21,130 bases of DNA from JADKFD01 sp964561825. GTDB lineage: Bacteria > Pseudomonadota > Gammaproteobacteria > Xanthomonadales > SZUA-5. The notes under the pieces were generated by a model. That model searched no databases. It was not told where the DNA came from and saw only the letters and a program-made list of their open reading frames with translations. The stretch is from the NCBI GenBank assembly GCA_964561825.1, contig CAZLSB010000041.1:1-21130 (forward strand). The letters are read 5' to 3'. This document shows positions 1-6,711 of this stretch, one piece after another. Each line of letters opens with the position of its first letter. Positions within the stretch are counted from its first letter, which is position 1. The translations under genes and the position numbers were made by a program.

Positions 1-54
1 TACATGGGCATCAAACAAGAAGGCCCGTACAAGCCGGATCATTACCGCTACTAA
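1..54 (+). CDS. ahcY: S-adenosylhomocysteine hydrolase (AhcY), C-terminal 17 codons only
   Basis: Frame 1 reads YMGIKQEGPYKPDHYRY and then TAA at 52-54. The ending GPxKPDHYRY is the highly conserved C-terminus of adenosylhomocysteinase, which splits S-adenosylhomocysteine into adenosine and homocysteine in the cytoplasm and so relieves product inhibition of methyltransferases. The terminal Lys and Tyr of this tail belong to the NAD-binding region completed by the neighbouring subunit in the tetramer (family knowledge). Only the tail is visible, so the enzyme's integrity cannot be judged. It is followed by three hairpins, the last a good terminator. metK, another gene of the same methyl cycle, lies 2.7 kb away on the other strand. 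Confidence 0.88.
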   Translation, partial: YMGIKQEGPYKPDHYRY

Positions 55-68
55 CGAAGGTCCGAATA

Positions 69-116
69 AGTCCATCCGTGGACTCTTCCAGACGACAGCG
101 GAACACTCCGCTGTCG
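69..116 (+). other. Two consecutive hairpins in the ahcY 3' region
   Basis: The first hairpin (69-84) has a 6-bp stem AGTCCA/TGGACT around a TCCG tetraloop. The second (93-116) has a perfect 10-bp stem, CGACAGCGGA pairing with TCCGCTGTCG, around ACAC. Neither is followed by a T-run, so they are not classical terminators themselves. They precede the terminator at 130-156 and may protect the ahcY 3' end or belong to a small 3'-UTR RNA (inference). Confidence 0.5.
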
Positions 117-129
117 CTTCGATTAAAAC

Positions 130-156
130 AAAGGCGCCGCGAGAGTGGCGCCTTTT
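130..156 (+). terminator. Bidirectional intrinsic terminator between ahcY and the histidine kinase
   Basis: AAAGGCGCC, an 8-base loop, then GGCGCCTTTT. On plus the stem is followed by TTTTCT and ends ahcY. On minus it is followed by TTTGTTTTAAT and can end the histidine-kinase transcript. The symmetry and the convergent genes fit a shared terminator. Confidence 0.8.
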
Positions 157-244
157 CTGGTCTTGGGCGCTGTTCTTCAAGTGATCCTACTTGGGTCAAC
201 CGCGCAGTTTCACCGCACATTTCCTAGGTGCATAGGACGATCTG

Positions 245-2545
245 TTATTCTTTGTGGCGCGCGATGGGCAGGACCACAGTAAAGTGCGCGCCCTTGGCAA
301 TTTCTCCGGTCGCCTCAATGGTGCCACGATGGCGTTCGACGATTCGACGCACGATGGCCAAGCCCATACCTGTGCCCTCGTATTCGGTACGCGCGTGCAG
401 GCGCATGAAAGCGTTGAACAGACGATCGGCGAATTTGGCGTCGAAGCCAATACCGTTGTCAACAAAGTCAATGCGCCAGGCGGGCGCTTCATTTAAGCGA
501 ACTTGTTCGCAAGTTATGGTTATCTCGGGAATTCGATCCGGGAAATGAAATTTAAGCGCATTCGCCAATAGATTCTGAAACAACTGCCGCATTTGGGTCG
601 CATCTGCCTGAATAGTCGGCAACTTCTGCACTTTAATGCGCGCTTGACAGGATTCAATCCGCGAATCGAGGTCGACTAGAACCTCACCGCAAATCTTATC
701 AAGGTCGACCAGAACAAAGGGTTTACCCACGGTGGCCACACGTGAGTAGCTCAACAAGTCGTCAATTAATACCTGCATTCGCGCTGACGCCTGACTTACT
801 CGATCTAGATAATTCTGTGCTTGCGCGCTTAATTCCTCGCGATGGCGGTTTACCAAAACGTCTGAAAACATTCGAATCTTGCGCAAGGGCTCTTGCAAAT
901 CGTGTGAAGCTACGAAAGCAAAATCCTGCAACTCCCGATTACGATTGTCTAATTCCGCATTCAATGTGCGATAGCGTTCTTCGCTATTACGCAACTCTCT
1001 CTGTGCCCGCTTTTGCTGCGATATATCAATACCCGCGCCAATCAGACATTGCATTTCGCCGAAGTTGACTCGCGAATGGGTAAAAAAATACGGCGTAGCG
1101 CTGCCATCTTTGGCAACAAACTGCGCCTCTAGCGATGATTCCCCGCGGGACATCACTTCCGTGAACATTGCATCAAGCGCGCCATGATCTTCGGCTAAGA
1201 AAAAGTCACGGGAATGCATTACCGCAACTTCCGCGCCGATAAATCCGGAAACCCGCTCGAAATTCTTGTTCCAGCGAAGAAAGCGCCCATGGGCATCATA
1301 AAAGTAGACGATACCGGGCATGCTTTCGATCATTGTGTCGGAAAACTGCTTTTCTCGTTCCAGTGCGACTTCAGCATCACGCCGTGCTTGCTCCTGCGCG
1401 ATGCTATCCAACGCGAGTGACACATCCAGCGTCATTTCAGAGAGCAAAGCAGTTTCTCGATCCTGAAAAAAATCGACCACTTCCGCATACAGAGTGAGGA
1501 CGGAGTGTGGCACTCCAAATCGCCGTACAACAAATACTGCCGCCGCCCGCAATTGCGCTGGCAAATACTCAGACCGCCAAGCTGACGCCTGATCGGCTAC
1601 TAAATCGTTGCAAACACGCGTCACGCCGTCGCGAAATACCGCACAAAGGAATCGTTTGGATGGCGGTAGTCCATCGAGATTGATGTCCTTGAAGCCATCG
1701 CTGTTTGCGCTGTACGTAAGTGGAACGACATGCTCAGTCTGCAGATCGGGTGTGCCGACCCACGCCAAGCCAAAACCACCATGCTCTACCAATACGCGAC
1801 ACACGCTCTCGAACAGCATTTCATCCGATTTCGACGAGACGATCGCTTGACTGACTTGGGCTAACGCTGTGTACAATCGTTGCAAACGCTCGTTCTGCGC
1901 TTCATGCAGGACGCGCTGACTGATATCTCGCAGCACGGCCGTCATCGCAACCCCATGTGAAGCTCGCGTCCAGGATATCGATGCCTCAATTGGGAACTCG
2001 GCCCCATCCCAGCGCACGCCGCGTAGCAGGCGCGGACTCGTTTCTCGCTGTTCTGCAAGTTTTGGCAAAAAGCGCGAGATGGGCTGCTCAAGTGCTTGCG
2101 AGCTATCGCACGCAAAGATCCGCTGCGCCGCAGGATTAAACAATCGAATGCGCTTGTCGGCATCGACGGTGATGATGGCATCCATCGCGGCGCTCACTAC
2201 GCCCGACAACTGCGCTTCACTCGCGCTTAGCCGCAGCTCCTTTGCCAGCAGTGCTGCGTAAGCCAACTCGATCTTGCCGAATGACCAACGCAGCATGATG
2301 AGCAAAACCACGGACGTCACCGCAACAAAACCAAGGCCTTTGTAGACACTCCATTTGAGCAACAAGGCCGGCGTAGGCGACAACGCGACAAGCTGTTGGT
2401 CGGAAAAATAAATCCACAGAGTTGCCACGATGGCGTAGGTAACAACAATCGGCCACGTGCGCCGACGCGCCGGATTCGTCGGAATTGCAGGGACCGTCGG
2501 CGCCAGTGTGCCAAGCAAAGAGTCCGACTTTGTAGGCCCGCTCAT
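245..2545 (-). CDS. Membrane-anchored PAS-GAF-PAS sensor histidine kinase, orphan
   Basis: The 766-aa product (from ATG 2545) has two membrane segments (about 31-50 and 68-86, joined by a short loop with WIYFSDQ), a PAS domain (about 113-207), a GAF-like domain (about 236-383), a second PAS (about 400-510) and a C-terminal transmitter. In the transmitter the phospho-acceptor H548 lies in FVASHDLQEPLRKI, the N box is NLLANALKFH (658-667), and the G boxes are DNGIGF (696-701) and GTGMGLA (724-730). The H box with HDLQEPLRK resembles phytochrome/Cph1-type kinases. No receiver domain or response regulator is encoded nearby, so partner and signal are unknown. The start is uncertain: ATG 2575, or GTG 2581 behind GAGGAG with a long 12-nt gap, are alternatives. 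The open frame continues into metK, but upstream residues show no domain. It lies about 250 bases downstream of metK on the same strand. Confidence 0.9.
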   Translation of the reverse strand: MSGPTKSDSLLGTLAPTVPAIPTNPARRRTWPIVVTYAIVATLWIYFSDQQLVALSPTPALLLKWSVYKGLGFVAVTSVVLLIMLRWSFGKIELAYAALLAKELRLSASEAQLSGVVSAAMDAIITVDADKRIRLFNPAAQRIFACDSSQALEQPISRFLPKLAEQRETSPRLLRGVRWDGAEFPIEASISWTRASHGVAMTAVLRDISQRVLHEAQNERLQRLYTALAQVSQAIVSSKSDEMLFESVCRVLVEHGGFGLAWVGTPDLQTEHVVPLTYSANSDGFKDINLDGLPPSKRFLCAVFRDGVTRVCNDLVADQASAWRSEYLPAQLRAAAVFVVRRFGVPHSVLTLYAEVVDFFQDRETALLSEMTLDVSLALDSIAQEQARRDAEVALEREKQFSDTMIESMPGIVYFYDAHGRFLRWNKNFERVSGFIGAEVAVMHSRDFFLAEDHGALDAMFTEVMSRGESSLEAQFVAKDGSATPYFFTHSRVNFGEMQCLIGAGIDISQQKRAQRELRNSEERYRTLNAELDNRNRELQDFAFVASHDLQEPLRKIRMFSDVLVNRHREELSAQAQNYLDRVSQASARMQVLIDDLLSYSRVATVGKPFVLVDLDKICGEVLVDLDSRIESCQARIKVQKLPTIQADATQMRQLFQNLLANALKFHFPDRIPEITITCEQVRLNEAPAWRIDFVDNGIGFDAKFADRLFNAFMRLHARTEYEGTGMGLAIVRRIVERHRGTIEATGEIAKGAHFTVVLPIARHKE

Positions 2546-2706
2546 GGCAAATCCAGGGGTACCAGTACGCAACATGCGCACCCGATTGTCGCGCTCCTCA
2601 AATACGGATACAACCTTTGCAGTTGCGACAACACGGTGGCTGCGCCAGCGGTCCGGATGGAGACTTATACATACAGAAGTAACGTGCGGGGATTCGTGCA
2701 CTATTC

Positions 2707-2731
2707 GTAAGGAATCTGCGAAATTCCTTAC
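2707..2731. promoter_or_regulatory. Perfect 9-bp inverted repeat upstream of the kinase (operator-like)
   Basis: GTAAGGAAT, a 7-base spacer, then ATTCCTTAC. It is perfectly symmetrical, AT-richer than its surroundings, lies in the 250-base metK-kinase gap and has no T-run after it. It could be a binding site for a dimeric regulator or an RNA hairpin. I do not recognise the regulator. Confidence 0.45.
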
Positions 2732-2761
2732 AACCCGATTTGCCTCGCTGCCGTCAATCCG

Positions 2762-2785
2762 CCGCCACGCAGGGACGCGTGGCGG
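2762..2785 (-). terminator. GC-rich hairpin just after metK (weak terminator candidate)
   Basis: CCGCCACG and CGTGGCGG form a perfect 8-bp stem around an 8-base loop, beginning 11 bases after the metK stop. It has no T-tract, so it may instead be a 3'-end stabilising or Rho-associated structure. Confidence 0.4.
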
Positions 2786-2795
2786 TGTGCTCGAA

Positions 2796-4046
2796 TTAGC
2801 GCTTCTTCTTCGGCAAACCGGCTGCTTCACGCAGCGCCTCAGCGCGATCGGTTCGTTCCCACGAGAAGGTGGTAAACGGCCCTACTTTCTCCTTGACCTT
2901 CTTGCCACCGACGCGCGACTCGTACTCATAGTGGGCGCCGGCAACCGGCTTGCGGCCGAAATGGCCATGCGCTGCCGTGCTTTGATACATCGGATGGATC
3001 AAATCAAGCATTTGCACGATGCCGTACGGGCGCAAATCAAAATTGGAGCGAATCAACTGTTCGATCGCTTCGTCGTCAATTTTGCCCGTGCCGAAGGTGG
3101 TGACTGAAATGCTGGTCGGCTCGGCGACGCCAATGGCGTAAGACACCTGAATCTCGCACTTGCTGGCTAAACCCGCGGCCACGATATTCTTGGCGACATA
3201 GCGGCAGGCATACGCCGCCGAGCGATCGACCTTGGACGGATCCTTACCCGAAAAAGCGCCACCGCCATGCCGAGCCATTCCACCATAGGTGTCGACAATG
3301 ATCTTGCGACCGGTCAAACCGCAATCGCCGACCGGGCCGCCGATTTCAAATTTACCGGTCGGATTAATATGGAACTTGGTGTGCTTGCCAATCAATTTGG
3401 TGGGCAGCACTGGCTTGATGATGAGTTCCATCACGCCTTCAATCAGATCCTTCTGCTTGACACCTGGATCGTGTTGGGTCGACAGCACCACCGCATCAAT
3501 GCTCGACACCGCGCCGTTTTCATAGCGCATGGTGACCTGACTTTTTGCATCCGGACGCAACCACGGCAGTGGCGAATTACCCTTCTTGCGCACCTTGGCC
3601 TGCTGTTCGACCAAACGGTGGCTGTAGTGAATGGGCGCCGGCATCAAATCCGCGGTCTCATCGCAGGCAAAACCAAACATCAGACCCTGATCGCCTGCGC
3701 CTTGTTCCTCAGGACTCTTGCGATCCACCCCTTGGGCGATATCGGGCGATTGTTTGCCGATGAGATTGAGCACGCCGCAAGTCGCACCATCAAAGCCGAC
3801 GTCTGAACTGTTATAGCCGACATCGACAATGACCTTGCGCACTAATGCTTCGAGATCCACCCACGCGGTGGTAGTGATCTCGCCAGCGACGATCGCTACG
3901 CCGGTCTTGACCATCGTTTCGCAAGCCACGCGTGCGTTGCCATCTTGCGCCAGGATCGCGTCAAGAACGGCATCCGAAATCTGGTCGGCCAACTTGTCAG
4001 GATGACCTTCGGAAACGGATTCGGAGGTGAACAAATAAGCGCTCAT
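2796..4046 (-). CDS. metK: S-adenosylmethionine synthetase (MetK)
   Basis: This cytoplasmic enzyme makes S-adenosylmethionine from methionine and ATP with release of phosphate and pyrophosphate. The 416-aa product carries GHPDKLADQISDAVLDA (14-30), GAGDQGLMFG (116-125, ATP/methionine binding) and the P-loop-like GGGAFSGKD (261-269), with no break. It is longer than the roughly 384-aa E. coli protein, mostly through a longer C-terminal segment (about 365-416) rich in Lys and ending KKKR. The ATG at 4044-4046 has AGGA seven bases upstream. A -10-like TATGAT lies at 4087-4092. No riboswitch-like structure was recognised in the short leader. With ahcY it represents two steps of the methyl cycle. 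The gene is divergent from the phaB-like gene. Confidence 0.97.
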   Translation of the reverse strand: MSAYLFTSESVSEGHPDKLADQISDAVLDAILAQDGNARVACETMVKTGVAIVAGEITTTAWVDLEALVRKVIVDVGYNSSDVGFDGATCGVLNLIGKQSPDIAQGVDRKSPEEQGAGDQGLMFGFACDETADLMPAPIHYSHRLVEQQAKVRKKGNSPLPWLRPDAKSQVTMRYENGAVSSIDAVVLSTQHDPGVKQKDLIEGVMELIIKPVLPTKLIGKHTKFHINPTGKFEIGGPVGDCGLTGRKIIVDTYGGMARHGGGAFSGKDPSKVDRSAAYACRYVAKNIVAAGLASKCEIQVSYAIGVAEPTSISVTTFGTGKIDDEAIEQLIRSNFDLRPYGIVQMLDLIHPMYQSTAAHGHFGRKPVAGAHYEYESRVGGKKVKEKVGPFTTFSWERTDRAEALREAAGLPKKKR

Positions 4047-4086
4047 CAGCAGGTCCTAGTCAGAGGCAATACAACGAAGGCCGCGG

Positions 4087-4092
4087 ATCATA
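4087..4092 (-). promoter_or_regulatory. Possible metK -10 box (TATGAT)
   Basis: TATGAT on minus, about 40 bases before the metK start, is followed by the GC-rich CCGCGGCC. No convincing -35 hexamer was found at 16-18 bases, so this is a weak prediction. Confidence 0.3.
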
Positions 4093-4226
4093 CCCGTGCG
4101 CGCCAAACTCTGCACAGTCTGGACGTATAGACGGCTAAAATACGTTCAGTTGTGGTGAGCTGCCATCGGGGAAACCAAGGTTCGCCGTTGCCAGTTTTTG
4201 GTCTGGCCTGATTGACGCTGTCACTA

Positions 4227-4262
4227 CCGAATTCTCGCAGCCTGTCGGACTTTGCTCGTGAG
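4227..4262 (+). repeat. Left terminal inverted repeat of the MITE-like element
   Basis: Contains GCAGCCTGTCGGACTTT at 4237-4253 and then GCTCGTGAG. It is the reverse complement of 4473-4508 with five mismatches. Confidence 0.7.
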
Positions 4263-4410
4263 ATGCGTGGCTTAAGCGGATGCAAGGCGCGGCGCGCAGC
4301 CAATGGCTCTTCCGTTGGGGTCGCAGCGCAGACGCCGTTGCGACGCTCAACCCGCAGGGCCCCGGACGGCCTTTTGGCATAGCGCGGACCTCGAAAGTAG
4401 AGCCCAAGCC

Positions 4411-4439
4411 TTCAAAATCAATTCGAGAAAGAGTAGAAA
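4411..4439 (+). promoter_or_regulatory. Weak candidate phaB promoter inside the MITE-like element
   Basis: TTCAAA (4411-4416) and TAGAAA (4434-4439) are separated by 17 bases. Each matches consensus at four of six positions. It lies about 105 bases before the phaB start, in an AT-rich part of the element. This is tentative. Confidence 0.25.
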
Positions 4440-4472
4440 TGATCGCCAAAAGCCAAAAGCGCTTCCGGCGCA

Positions 4473-4508
4473 CTCGCGAGGAAAGTCCGACAGGCTGCTA
4501 GGATTGGG
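4473..4508 (-). repeat. Right terminal inverted repeat of the MITE-like element
   Basis: Plus strand reads CTCGCGAGG and then AAAGTCCGACAGGCTGC (4482-4498). It mirrors 4227-4262 and ends 36 bases before the phaB start codon. Confidence 0.7.
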
Positions 4509-4544
4509 CGATCGTGGTGCGCCGCAACAATAAGGATGATCCAG

Positions 4545-5297
4545 ATGCTTGCAACGAAGGGCCGGTTGGCCGTGGTAACCGGCGGTATCGGTGGGCTAGG
4601 AAGTGAGATTTGTAAGTACTTGGCGCGCTCGGGCCGTCGCGTCATCGCGGCAGACCTGGATCACCTGCCGGTACGCATCGAAGAATTTCGACAATTGATG
4701 TCCGAATTTAACGACCAAATCATTTTTGCGGCAGTAAACGTTGCGGATTTCGATTCCTGTAGCGAATTTGCGCAGCGCGTTCAGAAGCAACACGGCCCAG
4801 TCGAGATCCTGGTTAACGCGGCCGGAATTACTCGCGATAGCACGCTGCGAAAAATGGATGCCAAGCAGTGGAACGACGTCATGCGCGTCAATCTGGATGG
4901 CGTTTTCAACCTGTCGCGGCAGTTCATTGACGGCATGTGTGACCGCAATTTCGGTCGCATCGTCAATATCAGCTCGGTGAACGGCCAGACCGGACAATTC
5001 GGGCAAACAAACTATTCAGCGGCTAAAGCCGGCATGCACGGCTTTACCATGGCGCTTGCCCGCGAAGTCGCCCGCAAGGGCGTGACAGTCAACTCGGTAT
5101 CACCCGGCTACTGCAATACCGCGATGGTCATGCAGATCGCAGAATCCGTCCGCAATGAAATCATTGCCAAGATTCCGGTTGGCCGCCTTGGAGAACCTTC
5201 AGACATAGCGCGCGTGGTCGATTTCCTATGCGCAGAAGACGCCGGCTTTATCACCGGCGCGAACGTCCCCGTTAACGGCGGCTACTTCATGGATTGA
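4545..5297 (+). CDS. phaB: PhaB-type acetoacetyl-CoA reductase (short-chain dehydrogenase)
   Basis: A 250-aa classical short-chain dehydrogenase/reductase. It has the cofactor motif TGGIGGLG (12-19), NAAG (91-94), and the catalytic N116, S144, Y157 and K161. The stretch VNGQTGQFGQTNYSAAKAG followed by HGFTMALA is typical of PhaB, which reduces acetoacetyl-CoA to (R)-3-hydroxybutyryl-CoA with NADPH for polyhydroxybutyrate synthesis. FabG (3-oxoacyl-ACP reductase) is the main alternative, but this motif favours PhaB. ATG 4545 is chosen because AAGGA lies 8 bases before it; an in-frame ATG at 4536 has no room for a ribosome site. No phaA or phaC is visible. The MITE-like element lies directly upstream, and the stop is two bases from the convergent DAHP synthase stop. 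Confidence 0.88.
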   Translation: MLATKGRLAVVTGGIGGLGSEICKYLARSGRRVIAADLDHLPVRIEEFRQLMSEFNDQIIFAAVNVADFDSCSEFAQRVQKQHGPVEILVNAAGITRDSTLRKMDAKQWNDVMRVNLDGVFNLSRQFIDGMCDRNFGRIVNISSVNGQTGQFGQTNYSAAKAGMHGFTMALAREVARKGVTVNSVSPGYCNTAMVMQIAESVRNEIIAKIPVGRLGEPSDIARVVDFLCAEDAGFITGANVPVNGGYFMD

Positions 5298-5299
5298 AG

Positions 5300-6697
5300 C
5301 TAGCTAAGCGCAGCTTCGCTAATGCGTGCGCCTTGTTTGCGCACGATCAGCATCGCCATTTCGATCGCTTGCTCATAGTTGAGGCGCGGATCGACGGTGG
5401 AGCGATACGCACGTTGCAAATCCAGCTCGGTGAGATCGCGCGCGCCACCCATACATTCGGTCACCGGCTCTCCGGTGAGCTCCAAATGCGCACCACCCAG
5501 TCGCGACCCGTGTGCCGCATGAATGTCAAAAGACTGTTCCAATTCGGACCGAATGTTTTCGAATCGGCGCGTCTTCAAACCTGACACCGTGCTCTCCGTA
5601 TTGCCATGCATCGGGTCACAACACCAGAGTACGCGTTTGCCATTGTTGCGCACCGCGTCAATCAAGCGCGGTAGATGTTCGGCGACCTTGCTCGCCCCTA
5701 GTCGGTGAATGAGCGTGAGCCGCCCCGATTCGTTCTCGGGGTTCAACTTGTCAATCAGCCGCAACAGCTGATCAGCAGTAACCGAAGGACCTATCTTCAC
5801 TCCGATTGGATTGCGGATGCCACGGAAGTATTCGACGTGAGCGCCATCCAGCGCAGCGGTGCGCATACCAATCCAAGGATAGTGCGTCGAAAGGTTGAAC
5901 CATCCCCATTGCCGCGGCACTTGGCGGGTCAACGCTTCTTCGTAATGCAGCAACAAGGCCTCATGCGAGGTGTAGAAATCCACTCGGCGCAGACTGCCGA
6001 TCGGCGCGCCGCCGACACTTTCCATGAAGCGCACGGCATCGCCAATTGAGCGCACCATGTCACGGTATTCGCGTTCAAAAGGTGAGTGTTGAACCCAATC
6101 GAGATCCCAATACTCGGGATGATGCAAATCCGCGAAGCCGCCGTCAATTAACGCACGGACAAAATTCATCGTCAGTGCCGAACGCGAATGACCTTCGACC
6201 ATGCGCCGAGGATCGGGTTTGCGTGCCTCCGGCGTAAAATCACCCCCGTTAACCAAGTCACCGCGGTAACTCGGTAGCGTCACGCCATCTTTGCTTTCCA
6301 TGTCAGTTGAACGCGGCTTTGCGTATTGCCCGGCAAAGCGGCCCACCCGAACAATGGGCTGCTTCAAGCCATGCACCAACACTAGGCTCATCTGCAGCAG
6401 AACCTTAAGCCGATTAGCGATGTGCGGGCTCGTGCAATCGCTAAAGTTTTCGGCGCAATCTCCACCCTGAAGCAAAAAACGGCGGCCCTCAGCGGCGTCG
6501 GCTAACTCTTGCTTGAGCTGAAGAATTTCCCACGACGTGACCAGAGGCGGCAGACGTTTGAGCTCCTGCAAATTGCTGGCCAGTAGGTCAGCATCATCAT
6601 ACGTCGGCTGCTGCAGCGCCGGGTACTGCGCCCAGGACTGTGGCGACCAACCCTCGACTTCACGAATCGCAGAAAGCACGCGTTCCTTCCTAAGCAC
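5300..6697 (-). CDS. aroG: Class II (plant-type) 3-deoxy-D-arabino-heptulosonate 7-phosphate synthase
   Basis: This enzyme condenses phosphoenolpyruvate and erythrose 4-phosphate, the first step of the shikimate pathway to aromatic amino acids. Class II hallmarks, numbered from GTG 6697, are GGDCAENF (78-85, metal-ligand Cys81), RVGRFAGQYAKPRS (117-130), VKIGPS (300-305), CDPMHGN (360-366, His364), LELTGE (Glu406) and VDPRLN (Asp436). They match the Cys-His-Glu-Asp metal site known in the M. tuberculosis enzyme. At 465 aa it has the usual length. The start is uncertain. GTG 6697 has AGAGG seven bases upstream. A TTG at 6715 overlaps the dsbB stop (TTGA). GTG 6679 also follows a good AGGAAGGA. 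It lies immediately behind dsbB and is probably co-transcribed. The symbol is used loosely, since class II enzymes are also named aroH or aroAII. Confidence 0.95.
   Translation of the reverse strand: MLRKERVLSAIREVEGWSPQSWAQYPALQQPTYDDADLLASNLQELKRLPPLVTSWEILQLKQELADAAEGRRFLLQGGDCAENFSDCTSPHIANRLKVLLQMSLVLVHGLKQPIVRVGRFAGQYAKPRSTDMESKDGVTLPSYRGDLVNGGDFTPEARKPDPRRMVEGHSRSALTMNFVRALIDGGFADLHHPEYWDLDWVQHSPFEREYRDMVRSIGDAVRFMESVGGAPIGSLRRVDFYTSHEALLLHYEEALTRQVPRQWGWFNLSTHYPWIGMRTAALDGAHVEYFRGIRNPIGVKIGPSVTADQLLRLIDKLNPENESGRLTLIHRLGASKVAEHLPRLIDAVRNNGKRVLWCCDPMHGNTESTVSGLKTRRFENIRSELEQSFDIHAAHGSRLGGAHLELTGEPVTECMGGARDLTELDLQRAYRSTVDPRLNYEQAIEMAMLIVRKQGARISEAALS
5325..5345 (+). terminator. Hairpin after phaB, weak terminator candidate inside the aroG 3' end
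   Basis: CGTGCGC, loop CTTGTTT, GCGCACG: a perfect 7-bp stem 28 bases past the phaB stop but without a following T-run. A second small stem, GAAGCT/AGCTTC at 5296-5317, spans the two convergent stops. The evidence for termination is weak. Confidence 0.3.
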
Positions 6698-6711
6698 GAT
6701 AGAACCTCTAT

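Larger units (their letters stand above)
4227..4508. mobile_element. MITE-like element with 36-bp imperfect terminal inverted repeats
   Basis: The ends at 4227-4262 and 4473-4508 are inverted copies (31 of 36 positions match; the core GCAGCCTGTCGGACTTT is perfect over 17 bases). They enclose about 210 bases without a credible gene. This accounts for most of the 498-base metK-phaB gap. Inside there is a smaller inverted repeat (GTCGCA...TGCGAC, 4320-4343). No transposase is present and I see no clear target-site duplication, so it is called MITE-like from structure only. I cannot assign a parent insertion-sequence family. Confidence 0.6.

Noticed and set aside
55..129. S-adenosylhomocysteine riboswitch next to ahcY
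   Set aside because: The structured region is downstream of ahcY rather than in its leader, and no gene follows it on plus.
2546..2830. N-terminal extension of the histidine kinase frame up to 2830, overlapping metK
   Set aside because: The extra 95 residues are Arg-rich, contain no domain and run into the metK coding region; the family N-terminus fits the start near 2545.
2457..3107. Long plus-strand open frame of 216 codons spanning the kinase-metK gap and metK
   Set aside because: It is antisense to metK, has no recognisable domain and no ribosome site; the coding signal is on the minus strand.
4047..4140. S-adenosylmethionine riboswitch upstream of metK
   Set aside because: The short leader shows no SAM-I, SAM-II or SAM/SAH-like core that I can recognise.
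4135..4473. 112-codon minus-strand open frame in the metK-phaB gap
   Set aside because: It lies across the MITE-like element and reads through its repeat arms; the translation shows no domain and no ribosome site was seen.
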